Origin: a virus
Length of the DNA stretch: 64,000 nt
Strand: one strand, 5' to 3'
IMG/VR virus record: IMGVR_UViG_3300006925_000013
Coordinates: 1 to 64,000 of that record
The notes below the pieces were generated by a model. The model worked only from the letters and a program-made list of their open reading frames with translations. It did not search any database and was not told the origin of the DNA. Positions 15,230 through 23,379 of this stretch are shown piece after piece (positions within the stretch are counted from its first letter, which is position 1; each line of letters opens with the position of its first letter). The translations under genes and the position numbers were made by a program.

Positions 15230-15740
15230 ATTAAAAGCAATAGGTGACAACCTTTTATGTATAAATGGCGACTTCGGTGAGAAGAAATTAGCCAGTGGTA
15301 TTATTATACCAAACGATGACAGCAAGGAATCAGGTGTTAGAAGCAGATGGTTCCAAGTTTTTAGTGTAGGTCCAACTATCAGAGAAAAGTTTGGCGACGA
15401 ACTTAAACCAGGCTACTGGGTAGTAGTTAAACACGGTAGATGGACTCCTAATATACAATTACCAATTGATGAATACAGAGAGCAACTCTCAGAAACGATT
15501 GGTGTGATGCCTGAAGATGTAGACAAACATGTTTCTTCAGGAGCCAGATACAATGATAAATTTATGTTTTGGAAAGTAGACTATCATGACGGTGTACTAG
15601 GGTATTTCCCAGGAAGTGTACTGCCAACAGAATACTATGAAAGCCAGCAAGTCACATCTTCACTAAGAGATGATCAAAGAGTTTATACTGCTAAACAGAC
15701 TGCTAAACAAGAAATTTATACTGAATCTGGTGAAGTGTGA
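15222..15740 (+). CDS. GroES-like co-chaperonin (gp31 analogue)
   Basis: MHRLKAIGDNLLC...LASGIIIPND...VFSVGP...PGYWVVVKHG is the Cpn10 beta-barrel pattern with a long variable loop where GroES carries its mobile loop. At 172 residues it is larger than GroES (97), as is typical of phage gp31-type co-chaperonins that adapt host GroEL for capsid protein folding. I chose the ATG at 15222, overlapping the previous stop, over an upstream in-frame start. Assignment rests on the barrel pattern. Confidence 0.65.
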   Translation: MHRLKAIGDNLLCINGDFGEKKLASGIIIPNDDSKESGVRSRWFQVFSVGPTIREKFGDELKPGYWVVVKHGRWTPNIQLPIDEYREQLSETIGVMPEDVDKHVSSGARYNDKFMFWKVDYHDGVLGYFPGSVLPTEYYESQQVTSSLRDDQRVYTAKQTAKQEIYTESGEV

Positions 15741-15997
15741 GTATAGATACACAGTCCTTAAAAGAATCACTAGGCGATACAGCATTAGCATTAGTTATTA
15801 ACTTTCCGCTGAACATGTTGCTATTGTACATTGCCAATAGAACATTCATACCTAATTTAGATAGCGAAGGAGATATAATCTTTTGGACTTCGGTATTCCT
15901 AACATTTTGGTTTACTTTAGTTGCCATTACAAGAAAATATTTTGTAAGGGTTTGGTTTAAGAATAAAGAATTGAGGAAAGCACATGCCGTACATTGA
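15737..15997 (+). CDS. two-helix membrane protein, 86 aa
   Basis: The GTG start at 15737 overlaps the previous TGA. Two hydrophobic stretches (ALALVINFPLNMLLLYIA and IIFWTSVFLTFWFTLVAI) are separated by a short polar loop, followed by a basic C-terminus, giving a likely N-in/C-in inner-membrane topology. It resembles small DUF7220-type phage membrane proteins. Function unknown. Confidence 0.6.
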   Translation: MSIDTQSLKESLGDTALALVINFPLNMLLLYIANRTFIPNLDSEGDIIFWTSVFLTFWFTLVAITRKYFVRVWFKNKELRKAHAVH

Positions 15998-16226
15998 AAA
16001 GACAGGTAACAGAGCAATAGCAGAACAACTATGGCAATGGGAAGGAGTAATGCACGACCCAAACATAGATGGCTTTAATGGTTGGGGTTGTAAGAAAAAG
16101 ATTTATGAAGTTTACTTCCAAGCCAAAAAGGCATTAGACAATGCACCTACTTATGTAGATGAAGATATATTCTTACACGAGCATAGAAAAAAAGAAATAG
16201 AACATCAACTTAAAAGAAAAAGATAG
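15984..16226 (+). CDS. hypothetical protein, 80 aa
   Basis: A small protein (MPYIEKTGNRAIAEQLWQWEGVMHDPNIDG) with an aromatic centre and a strongly basic helical tail (HRKKEIEHQLKRKR). It overlaps the membrane gene upstream and shares one base with the GTG of the next gene. No family recognised. Confidence 0.6.
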   Translation: MPYIEKTGNRAIAEQLWQWEGVMHDPNIDGFNGWGCKKKIYEVYFQAKKALDNAPTYVDEDIFLHEHRKKEIEHQLKRKR

Positions 16227-16984
16227 TGGAAATCCTGATTGGCAAAAAACAAGCATACCCTTTTGTGTTTGTTAAAGGTAGACGTTGCGGTTCAAACTCA
16301 TTAAATGTCTGGCTTGAAGCATACATTGGTAGAGAAAATTATTTAGACTTGTCAGGCGACAACTGGTCTATTAATTATGATTTATTTGATGTAGTAGAAA
16401 ACGATATACTAGCCGCACCTAAAGTAACTTTTTGCCGTAATCCATATTCAAGAGTAGTAGCAGGTTATCTAGCAGACATTTGGCATTATGCTCCTTACTT
16501 TCCTGTAAACATAAGTGACCCTGATCACCCTAACCAACCACCACCCAATGCAGACCATTCTACACAAATTGATATGTCTCTATATAAAATGACTGATGAT
16601 ATGGACAAGCACATAGAAGCATTTACATATTTCTTAGATGAGATGTGCGATTACATGAGCGGCAATGAAGCAAGGCATTGGTGGCAAGTTACATTGGTAA
16701 ACGAACCTTTGATACATACAATACTAGACAATGAACCATCCAATATAGAATTTTTTGATTTTGTTTTAAAACAAGAAGAACTACAAGAACGTTGGCCTGA
16801 AGTGTCTAAATTAATCATAGGCAAGGAAACAAAAATACATAAAGCAAATAATTTTCATGCTAGACACCCAAGCGATAATAGAACAACATCAGACTTTATG
16901 CAATTATTAGATCACAACAACAATAGAGACAAAATTGCAGAATACTGGAAAGAAGATTTTGAATGTTTTGGCTACGAAAAATAG
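16226..16984 (+). CDS. sulfotransferase-like protein
   Basis: The 252-residue protein shows both PAPS-binding signatures of the sulfotransferase superfamily: FVKGRRCGSNSL (about 15-26, 5'-phosphosulfate loop) and CRNPYSRVVAGY (about 70-81, 3'-phosphate site). It would move a sulfo group from PAPS to a sugar, lipid or protein. The start is a GTG overlapping the preceding TAG. Two further sulfotransferase-like genes lie at 52414 and 52973. Acceptor unknown. Confidence 0.7.
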   Translation: MEILIGKKQAYPFVFVKGRRCGSNSLNVWLEAYIGRENYLDLSGDNWSINYDLFDVVENDILAAPKVTFCRNPYSRVVAGYLADIWHYAPYFPVNISDPDHPNQPPPNADHSTQIDMSLYKMTDDMDKHIEAFTYFLDEMCDYMSGNEARHWWQVTLVNEPLIHTILDNEPSNIEFFDFVLKQEELQERWPEVSKLIIGKETKIHKANNFHARHPSDNRTTSDFMQLLDHNNNRDKIAEYWKEDFECFGYEK

Positions 16985-17013
16985 TTGACTTTTATCTACA
17001 TTTAGTTTATAAT
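16985..17013 (+). promoter_or_regulatory. sigma70-like promoter
   Basis: TTGACT (16985-16990) and TATAAT (17008-17013) are separated by 17 bp. Initiation near 17020 leaves a short leader with AAAGGA before the ATG at 17031. Confidence 0.85.
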
Positions 17014-17030
17014 ACACAAAAGGAATATAT

Positions 17031-17267
17031 ATGAAACAAGGTAACTTATTTGATGAACTGTATGATGCACAGGAAACTGACGATTATACAGATGATACTA
17101 ATCATGCAAATGCAAATGGTTTGTATCCAATAGCAAGTGAAGATGTTATTAAGCAAGAACTAGTTACATATTATAGAGTTGCAGGTGCTGTTAAGAAAGT
17201 AACAAAGTCTAGAAACTTTCTTTTTAATGAACATAACGACACAACAACTATTGAGGTTTTTAAATGA
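17031..17267 (+). CDS. hypothetical protein upstream of the clamp loader, 78 aa
   Basis: An acidic N-terminal part (LFDELYDAQETDDYTDDT) is followed by a more basic half. It is the first gene from a sigma70-like promoter and overlaps the clamp loader start by four bases, so the two are co-translated. It is too short to be T4 gp62, the usual clamp-loader partner. A regulatory role is possible from position only. Confidence 0.6.
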   Translation: MKQGNLFDELYDAQETDDYTDDTNHANANGLYPIASEDVIKQELVTYYRVAGAVKKVTKSRNFLFNEHNDTTTIEVFK

Positions 17268-18190
17268 AAGAATTATGGGTAGAAAAATACAGACCTAACA
17301 CAGTAGATGGATATGTATTTAGAGATATCAATCAACGTAAGCAGATAGAAGGCTGGATTAATGATGGTGCATTGCCACACTTACTGTTTAGTGGTGCTCC
17401 AGGTACAGGTAAAACTACATTAGCAAAGGTATTGCTACACAGTTTAGAAGTAGATCAATTTGATATACTTGAAATTAATGCTAGTAACGAAAATGGTATT
17501 GACGTTATTAGAGATAGAATCACAAACTTTGTGAGTACTATGCCGTTTGGAGAGTTTAAGTATGTATTGCTAGATGAAGCAGATTACATTACTCCTAATG
17601 GGCAGGCGGCGTTACGTGGTATGATGGAAATGTATCATACAACTGCTAGGTTCATATTAACCTGTAACTACCCACAAAGAATTATCCCGGCTCTTCATTC
17701 TAGGTCCCAAGGTTTCCATATTGAGAAACTAGACATAAATGAATTTACAGCCAGGATAGCAACTATCTGTGTTGAAGAGGGCGTACAGATAGATTTAGAA
17801 ACCCTTGACACTTATGTACAAGCAAGTTATCCAGATCTTCGTAAGAGCATCAACTTGGTACAACAAAATGTAGTCGACGGTGTATTACAAAGTCCTCAAG
17901 ATGGCGATGCCGCACAAAGCGACTGGATGCTATCTATGGTAGAGTTATTCAAAGCAGGCAAATACAAAGAAGCAAGAACACTTATTTGTGACCAAGCAAG
18001 GCCCGAAGAATACGAAGATGTGTTTAAGTTTTTATACAGGAACTTAGATTTATGGGGAGCAGAGCCACTGAAGCAAGACCAAAGCATTGTTATCATAAGA
18101 GACGGTATGGTGAAGAGTGTGTCTTGTGCAGACCCAGAGATTAACCTTAGTGCAACTCTAGTAGAACTAGAGATGAATGCTATGGGTTAA
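17264..18190 (+). CDS. 44: sliding-clamp loader AAA+ subunit (gp44)
   Basis: The 308-residue ATPase has EKYRPNTVDGYV at the N-terminus, Walker A GAPGTGKTT (about residues 46-54), Walker B LLDEAD and sensor-1 LTCNYPQRI, followed by SRSQ with the arginine-finger region. It opens and loads the sliding clamp onto primed DNA for the family B polymerase. The T4 partner gp62 was not found in this window. Expression from the preceding early-type promoter fits a replication gene. Confidence 0.9.
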   Translation: MKELWVEKYRPNTVDGYVFRDINQRKQIEGWINDGALPHLLFSGAPGTGKTTLAKVLLHSLEVDQFDILEINASNENGIDVIRDRITNFVSTMPFGEFKYVLLDEADYITPNGQAALRGMMEMYHTTARFILTCNYPQRIIPALHSRSQGFHIEKLDINEFTARIATICVEEGVQIDLETLDTYVQASYPDLRKSINLVQQNVVDGVLQSPQDGDAAQSDWMLSMVELFKAGKYKEARTLICDQARPEEYEDVFKFLYRNLDLWGAEPLKQDQSIVIIRDGMVKSVSCADPEINLSATLVELEMNAMG

Positions 18191-18196
18191 TAAATA
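18189..18196 (+). promoter_or_regulatory. late promoter AATAAATA (leaderless)
   Basis: The motif overlaps the gp44 stop codon. Five bases (TTAGC) separate it from the ATG at 18202, placing predicted initiation on the start codon. Confidence 0.65.
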
Positions 18197-18201
18197 TTAG
18201 C

Positions 18202-19743
18202 ATGAAAAAGAAAGCAGTTGTTATATCTGAATCTAACAAACAAAAGCCAAGAATATCTAAAGAAATAATTCGTTCTACTTTTCCAGCAAACTACAGATCT
18301 TTAGGTGCTCATGTTATCAAACACGAGTTTGAAAAGTTAGGTGTAGAATCAACTGTTATAGATTTTTGTTTTCATTTTGACGAAGAAGACTTAATCAAAG
18401 GTGTAATAAATTTTTTACGCAATTCAGATGTACAGTTTATATGTATAAGTGCCACTCTATCTATGGGACTAGAGCAAGAGTATATTGCACTTGCTCGTAA
18501 AATTAAAAGTAAATTGCCTAATGCAAAAATATTATATGGAGGCAATAGAAGAGTACAACGTAACGACATGGAATACATGAAACATTGCGATGGTATTTTC
18601 TTAGGTAGATGTGCAGAAATGCTAACAGATTTTGTTGCTGGTAAAGACATGTCAAAGTTTATACAAAATCCAGAGTTTACAAATATTTTTGCTAACCATA
18701 ATTATAATTATGACATTGAAAAACCTATTACATACGGTTTATTTAAAGATGATGACTTTTTAGAATCTACTGACGTAATAGGATTTGAAGTTGCATTAGG
18801 CTGTAAATTTAATTGTAGTTTTTGCAATTATCCATTACGAGCGTCTAAGACTTTATATATGAATTGCGAAGAGCAACTTTATTACACAATGCAACACGCA
18901 TATGATACATACGGTATTACACACTTTTACGCCGCAGACGATACAATTAATGAGTCAGATGAAAAACTTGAATTACTTGCTAAAGTTGTTAATAAATTAA
19001 GTTTCAAACCCAGAATAACATCTTTTGCTAGACTTGATGTTATGGCAAAAAGACCTCACCAGATTGATTTGTATAAAGAAATTGGAATGAATGGTGCTAA
19101 CTTTGGTATAGAAAGTTTTGGTAATGCCGCAATAAAAGCCACAAGAAAGAAAAGCACAATAGAAGATCTTGTGTATGTTTCTCAAAGGTTAAGAAAAGAA
19201 ATAGATGACTTTTGGATTAGTTCAGGTTTTATATTTGGATTAGCAAACGACAGTTACGAAGAGTTTGAAAAAAATTTAAGATACTGTGAAGACAATTTAC
19301 TTGTTGATAATGCTGGTACTATAACATTAATCATTGAGCCTAAAAAGAATCATCCTGGCTACAAAGACTTTGGAGGAGAATGGTTAGCATGGGACGAAGG
19401 CGCCTTTGCTGATATAGATATATACCCAGAAAGATTTGGTTACACCATAGACGAAAATACATTAGAATGGTCAAACGAATACACTAATAAATCAGAAGCA
19501 AAAGAACGTACTGACATAGCCTCGAAAGCAATACAAAAAAGAAATGTCATAACAAATCATATTGAAGCATTTACTTGGCAAAGTGTCATGGCACAAGGCA
19601 TAGCATCATCAAGAAACGACTGGTATGAACAAAAAGAAACCTTGTCAGGATTAGGTCTTGTTCAAAAAGCAACTTATATTACAGATCAAACAGTAAATAG
19701 GTATGTAAATAAAAAATTAAATTGGTTACTTAATGAAGTATAA
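18202..19743 (+). CDS. second B12-binding-domain radical SAM protein
   Basis: The 513-residue protein has an N-terminal cobalamin-binding-like domain (ILYGGNRRVQRND and GIFLGRCAEM in the usual places). It then has the radical SAM cluster motif CKFNCSFC (C201, C205, C208) and barrel segments such as FYAADDTINESDE and GANFGIESFG. It is only distantly like the protein at 4238, yet shares domain order and leaderless late control. The reaction could be a methylation or carbon-skeleton change. The next gene overlaps by eleven bases. Confidence 0.8.
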   Translation: MKKKAVVISESNKQKPRISKEIIRSTFPANYRSLGAHVIKHEFEKLGVESTVIDFCFHFDEEDLIKGVINFLRNSDVQFICISATLSMGLEQEYIALARKIKSKLPNAKILYGGNRRVQRNDMEYMKHCDGIFLGRCAEMLTDFVAGKDMSKFIQNPEFTNIFANHNYNYDIEKPITYGLFKDDDFLESTDVIGFEVALGCKFNCSFCNYPLRASKTLYMNCEEQLYYTMQHAYDTYGITHFYAADDTINESDEKLELLAKVVNKLSFKPRITSFARLDVMAKRPHQIDLYKEIGMNGANFGIESFGNAAIKATRKKSTIEDLVYVSQRLRKEIDDFWISSGFIFGLANDSYEEFEKNLRYCEDNLLVDNAGTITLIIEPKKNHPGYKDFGGEWLAWDEGAFADIDIYPERFGYTIDENTLEWSNEYTNKSEAKERTDIASKAIQKRNVITNHIEAFTWQSVMAQGIASSRNDWYEQKETLSGLGLVQKATYITDQTVNRYVNKKLNWLLNEV

Positions 19744-20530
19744 AATAGGAATTATAGGTAAAGGTTTTGTAGGAAGTGCTGTCAGTGATGGCTTTTCTAA
19801 TATAGAACAGTACGTGGTGGATCCTAAAATTTCAGAGGACAACACAATTGATAAACTTGTCAATGACTTTGATCCACCACTTACTTTCGTTTGTGTTCCG
19901 ACACCACCTAATGAAGACGGTAGTGTTAATGTAGACATTGTTACTGAAGTTCTACAAGAATTAAACGATTGTGAGTATAAAGGTATAGTTGTTGTTAAAA
20001 GCACAATTATACCTGACTACTTACATATATTTAAAAAATCCTACAAATTAAAAATAGTTTATAATCCAGAGTTTCTCACTGAAGCAAATGCTTCACAGGA
20101 CTTTGTTAATCCAAACATGCAAGTACTCGGAGGGAAATGGAAAGACTGCGACACAGTTGAAAAAGCATACAATAGGTATAGCAATGTGAGAGTAGTTCCG
20201 ACATTCAAAGTAGACTTGAGTACTGCAAGTTTGATTAAGTATACTATTAATAGTTGGTTAGCAACTAAAGTTGTTTTCTTTAATGAACTATACAACCTAC
20301 AACAAGCAAGTAGCAGTATGGTTAGTTGGGATCAGTTTACAGATATGCTAACAAGAGATCCACGCATGGGCAATAGTCATATGAAAGTGCCCGGGACTGA
20401 TGGCGAGTTTGGCTTTGGTGGACATTGTTTTCCTAAGGACACAGAAGCATTAATCAATTATGCTCAAAGTAAAAACATTAAATTATCACTGCTAGAAAAA
20501 GCAGTTAGTAAAAACAAGAAGATAAGATGA
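19733..20530 (+). CDS. nucleotide-sugar 6-dehydrogenase, shortened
   Basis: GIIGKGFVGSAV at the N-terminus binds NAD, CVPTPPNEDG and VVKSTIIPDY are family motifs, and GFGGHCFPKD carries the catalytic Cys (C232). Full-length UDP-glucose/GDP-mannose dehydrogenases are about 390-430 residues; at 265 this one lacks the C-terminal UDP-sugar-binding domain. It could oxidise a nucleotide sugar with altered specificity or act with a partner. It overlaps the radical SAM gene and the sufE-like gene. Confidence 0.75.
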   Translation: MKYKIGIIGKGFVGSAVSDGFSNIEQYVVDPKISEDNTIDKLVNDFDPPLTFVCVPTPPNEDGSVNVDIVTEVLQELNDCEYKGIVVVKSTIIPDYLHIFKKSYKLKIVYNPEFLTEANASQDFVNPNMQVLGGKWKDCDTVEKAYNRYSNVRVVPTFKVDLSTASLIKYTINSWLATKVVFFNELYNLQQASSSMVSWDQFTDMLTRDPRMGNSHMKVPGTDGEFGFGGHCFPKDTEALINYAQSKNIKLSLLEKAVSKNKKIR

Positions 20531-20946
20531 TAGCAACTATAGAACCCATAGTAGAAACACTAGAAGCATTAGAAACTGATTTAGACCGTTATGAATACTT
20601 AATTGAATTAGGCGACAGTCTTGCAGGTATTGGTGTTACAGAAATGATTAATGACGAAAACTATGTTGCAGGATGTCAAAGCGATGTGTGGTTAACACAC
20701 ATACTAGACGAAAACAATACATTGCAATTCTATGCACATTCAGACAGTAAACTTGTTAAAGGTTTATTACATATTTTAGTAGAGGCATTCAGTGGTTACC
20801 AACCAAATGATATGCTTAATTTTAACATGTCTTCCGTACAAAAGATACCATTAGGTGCTCAACTTAGTATGCAAAGACAAATTGGTATGATGAGTGTGTT
20901 TAGGAAAATGCAATACATATCAAAACAATATACAGCATCAGCATGA
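20527..20946 (+). CDS. sufE: SufE-like sulfur acceptor
   Basis: The 139-residue protein has the SufE core: YEYLIELGDSL near the N-terminus and VAGCQSDVWL, with C50 as the sulfur-accepting Cys. SufE receives persulfide from the desulfurase SufS and passes it to the SufBCD scaffold for Fe-S cluster assembly. A phage copy could support clusters for its radical SAM enzymes. Overlaps with both neighbours indicate a single operon. Confidence 0.85.
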   Translation: MIATIEPIVETLEALETDLDRYEYLIELGDSLAGIGVTEMINDENYVAGCQSDVWLTHILDENNTLQFYAHSDSKLVKGLLHILVEAFSGYQPNDMLNFNMSSVQKIPLGAQLSMQRQIGMMSVFRKMQYISKQYTASA

Positions 20947-21191
20947 TTACAATACCCGATATAATAGGATTCACAGGTGTGGCATTACTTATAGTCACAT
21001 ACGCATTATTACAATTAGAACGCATAGACCCTAAGGGTTTTTGGTACAGTTTCAATAACTTAATTGTAGCAATACTTGTAACAGTTAGTCTAGTTTACAC
21101 ACCTAACCTAGCAAGTTTGGTAATAGAATTCTTTTGGTTTATAATCAGTGCCTATGGAATCTACATGTACTTTAAAAGGAAAAACAGTTGA
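20943..21191 (+). CDS. CBU_0592-like three-helix membrane protein
   Basis: The 82-residue protein has three hydrophobic segments (IIGFTGVALLIVTYALL, FNNLIVAILVTVSLVY, LVIEFFWFIISAYGIYMYF) and a short basic tail. The pattern IGFTGVALLIVTYALLQLERIDPKGFWYS matches the CBU_0592-type membrane domain family of unknown function. It overlaps the genes on both sides by four bases. Confidence 0.65.
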   Translation: MITIPDIIGFTGVALLIVTYALLQLERIDPKGFWYSFNNLIVAILVTVSLVYTPNLASLVIEFFWFIISAYGIYMYFKRKNS

Positions 21192-21727
21192 AAATAGCAA
21201 TTACAGGACATAGCAAAGGCATTGGTAAAGCATGTTTTGATTTACTAAGCAAAGAGCATGATGTAATTGGTATGAGTAGAAGCAATGGCTTTGATATAAA
21301 TGAAATTAAACCTATCATAATGACAGCCAACTCCTGTGATGTGTTTATTAATAATGCATACAGTGGCACTAAACAATCTGAACTTTTTGATCAATTGTTC
21401 AACTTGTGGAGAACAGACGATACTAAAACTATTGTAAATATTAATAGTAGAAGCAAGTATGACGGTGTTAGGACATCATTGTATGGAGCAGATAAAAAGC
21501 ATTTAGATCATATAGCACAATCTAATGTATTCAGCGATATGAATAAAAGAGTCAGAGTAATTAATATTAATCCAGGCTATGTAGATACTGATATGATACC
21601 GCCACGTGCTAAAGATTACAATAAACTTTCACCTGAAACAGTAGCAGAAGCAATTAAGTGGTGCATTGATAAACCACAAGAAATAGAAATCAACGAGTTA
21701 TCATTATGGTCGACCTGGTTACAGTAG
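21188..21727 (+). CDS. short-chain dehydrogenase/reductase
   Basis: TGHSKGIG at residues 6-13 is the SDR nucleotide-binding loop, VFINNAYSG is the NNAG-type motif, INSRS contains the catalytic Ser, and YGADKKHL carries the Y-x3-K pair. NINPGYVDTDM follows. A TTG start overlaps the membrane gene. At 179 residues it is shorter than usual (about 250), although all catalytic motifs remain. It may act on a nucleotide sugar or related alcohol. Confidence 0.75.
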   Translation: MKIAITGHSKGIGKACFDLLSKEHDVIGMSRSNGFDINEIKPIIMTANSCDVFINNAYSGTKQSELFDQLFNLWRTDDTKTIVNINSRSKYDGVRTSLYGADKKHLDHIAQSNVFSDMNKRVRVININPGYVDTDMIPPRAKDYNKLSPETVAEAIKWCIDKPQEIEINELSLWSTWLQ

Positions 21728-21915
21728 CAGAAGAAATGATTAAGTACGAGCCTGAATTTAGAGAAGGTGGGTTTGTCTACACGCATATTAAACAAAACAA
21801 AAGCGACCCTCTGGTTGCTATTAAAAGTGCAGTTGATAGGATGACCGACTTGTATGATTTAGAGCATAACCAAGTCGGCCAAGTTAGCGAAATTATCTTA
21901 CAAAGATTAGTTTAA
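21706..21915 (+). CDS. hypothetical protein, 69 aa
   Basis: A small helical protein (MVDLVTVAEEMIKYEPEFREGGFVYTHIK). It overlaps the SDR gene by 22 bases, and its stop overlaps the convergent phoH gene by nine bases. No family recognised. Confidence 0.6.
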   Translation: MVDLVTVAEEMIKYEPEFREGGFVYTHIKQNKSDPLVAIKSAVDRMTDLYDLEHNQVGQVSEIILQRLV

Positions 21916-22656
21916 ATCATTATAGACACTTAGTATTTCTGCAACAGCAGGGTGCCTTTCTATATCTTTGCTAGTAAATTCTATTGTTCTAATGAATTCG
22001 TAATCCTTTTCTTCTAGTCTTTCTAAGAAATCCTTTAATCCATTGTCACCAAAGCCTCTATCATGTTGACGTAAGTCACCGGTAATAACCATTTTACTGC
22101 CTACGCCTATTCTAGTTAAAAGCATTTTCATCTGTTCAATAGTTGCATTTTGCATTTCATCTGCAATAACAAATGAGTTTTTAAATGTTCTACCTCTCAT
22201 ATATGCCAGTGGTGCAATCTCAATAATGTTTGCGTCTATCATATTTTCTATGTGACTGGGTGTAAAGTGTTCCTCAAAAATATCTATAATTGGCCTAGTC
22301 CATGGAGCCATCTTATCCTGTAATGTACCAGGTAAGAAGCCGTGTTGCTCATCAACACTTATTGCTGGCCTTGTAATAACTATTTTGGACACCATTCCAG
22401 ACATTAACGACTGTACGGCCTTCTTTGTAGCAATATATGTTTTACCCGTACCTGCTGGTCCTACAGCAAATGTAATAGACGTATTTGTATGCTCTAGTGA
22501 TGCAAGTAAATTGTCTTGGGTTATGTTTCTAGGTACTACTGTACAATTAGCCGTCTTCGTATTATATCTGTTATCAAGTTTCAATATTAATTCCTCCGTT
22601 TGTAGTTGGCGTATTTTCGCCTTGAATTCTCGTTCTTTGCGTTTTTTTCTTGACAT
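21907..22656 (-). CDS. phoH: PhoH-like ATPase
   Basis: The 249-residue reverse-strand protein has Walker A GPAGTGKT (66-73), ITRPAISVDEQHGFLPG, Walker B FVIADEMQN and the sensor-like VITGDLRQHDRG, all diagnostic of PhoH. PhoH proteins are RNA-associated ATPases often carried by marine phages; their role in infection is unsettled. The ATG follows AAGGAG. Upstream are a CTAAATA late-type element and a terminator-like hairpin before the ribosome-binding site. The 3' end overlaps a forward gene. Confidence 0.9.
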   Translation of the reverse strand: MSRKKRKEREFKAKIRQLQTEELILKLDNRYNTKTANCTVVPRNITQDNLLASLEHTNTSITFAVGPAGTGKTYIATKKAVQSLMSGMVSKIVITRPAISVDEQHGFLPGTLQDKMAPWTRPIIDIFEEHFTPSHIENMIDANIIEIAPLAYMRGRTFKNSFVIADEMQNATIEQMKMLLTRIGVGSKMVITGDLRQHDRGFGDNGLKDFLERLEEKDYEFIRTIEFTSKDIERHPAVAEILSVYNDLN

Positions 22657-22679
22657 GGTTGTCTCCTTATTAGAGCCAT

Positions 22680-22709
22680 AAAAAAACCGTGCATGGGTTC
22701 CATGAACGG
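22680..22709 (-). terminator. phoH: terminator-like hairpin in the phoH leader
   Basis: Read on the reverse strand, CCGTTCATGG pairs with CCATGCACGG (one mismatch, GTT-type loop read as AAC) and is followed by seven T residues. It stands between the reverse late-type promoter (22774-22768) and the phoH start at 22656, the position of an attenuator. Confidence 0.6.
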
Positions 22710-22767
22710 TGGGGTTCTGTATGTATTTCTACAACTTTTTAAATGGTTGTTAATCATCATGTAATAT

Positions 22768-22774
22768 TATTTAG
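22768..22774 (-). promoter_or_regulatory. phoH: late-type promoter CTAAATA, reverse strand
   Basis: On the reverse strand CTAAATA occurs about 112 bases upstream of the phoH start. It diverges from the forward GATAAATA at 22815. The core departs from the usual ATAAATA, so it is less certain. Confidence 0.45.
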
Positions 22775-22814
22775 TATTTGACGTCAATGTTAAAACAACT
22801 CATTTAATAACTTT

Positions 22815-22822
22815 GATAAATA
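22815..22822 (+). promoter_or_regulatory. late promoter GATAAATA (leaderless)
   Basis: Five bases (CTTGT) separate the motif from the ATG at 22828, again the leaderless spacing. Confidence 0.75.
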
Positions 22823-22827
22823 CTTGT

Positions 22828-23379
22828 ATGTCAAAATATACATCTGAAGATATAAACAACACTATTAAAGCAATCAACCAAGATCGTACACTTCTTGATA
22901 TGCTATTAGAACTAGATGGTCTGTTTGAGCACCTAGGTATTTATGCATTTAAGAACTGGAAGAAGGGCAAGATAGTCGAAGTAGGACGTCCTAGTAAATA
23001 CTGGATTGACCTAACATTGATGTATGATAAAAACGATATGCCAGACCCAGAAGGAGCATTACGTTTAACTAACAAAGATTGCAAAGTTAAATTTAATGAA
23101 GATGTATTTGAATATCCTAAAAAGATAATGGGTCCAGATGATATAGAAGTCGAAATCAAACGTAATAGAGTGTACAGAAAAACTAAAACAGAATCAGATC
23201 CTGTATGGTTAGTCGAATTAAGAATACCAAGAAAGTATTTAGAACATTATGATGAAGCAGAAACTAAAATAAATGACGATGTTATATCTACACAGGATGC
23301 AGACGAAGGTGCAATGTTACAACAAGGAGTTGATCCATCAGCACCTGCACCAGCAGATCCACTAGGAGGCGGCATATAA
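22828..23379 (+). CDS. conserved phage protein, probable virion component, 183 aa
   Basis: The start MSKYTSEDINNTIK is fixed by late-promoter geometry; an in-frame ATG at 22813 overlaps the promoter and would not be transcribed. The protein has a mixed alpha/beta body and a Pro/Ala/Gly-rich tail (PSAPAPADPLGGGI). The late promoter and downstream lysis and fibre genes suggest a structural role, but no family is recognised. Confidence 0.65.
   Translation: MSKYTSEDINNTIKAINQDRTLLDMLLELDGLFEHLGIYAFKNWKKGKIVEVGRPSKYWIDLTLMYDKNDMPDPEGALRLTNKDCKVKFNEDVFEYPKKIMGPDDIEVEIKRNRVYRKTKTESDPVWLVELRIPRKYLEHYDEAETKINDDVISTQDADEGAMLQQGVDPSAPAPADPLGGGI

Noticed and set aside
22587-22760. A 57-codon reverse-strand frame (MMINNHLKSC...) in the phoH leader starting close to the predicted +1
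   Set aside because: It runs through the terminator-like hairpin and overlaps the start of phoH in another frame. Its ATG is two bases off the leaderless spacing and its composition looks non-protein-like.
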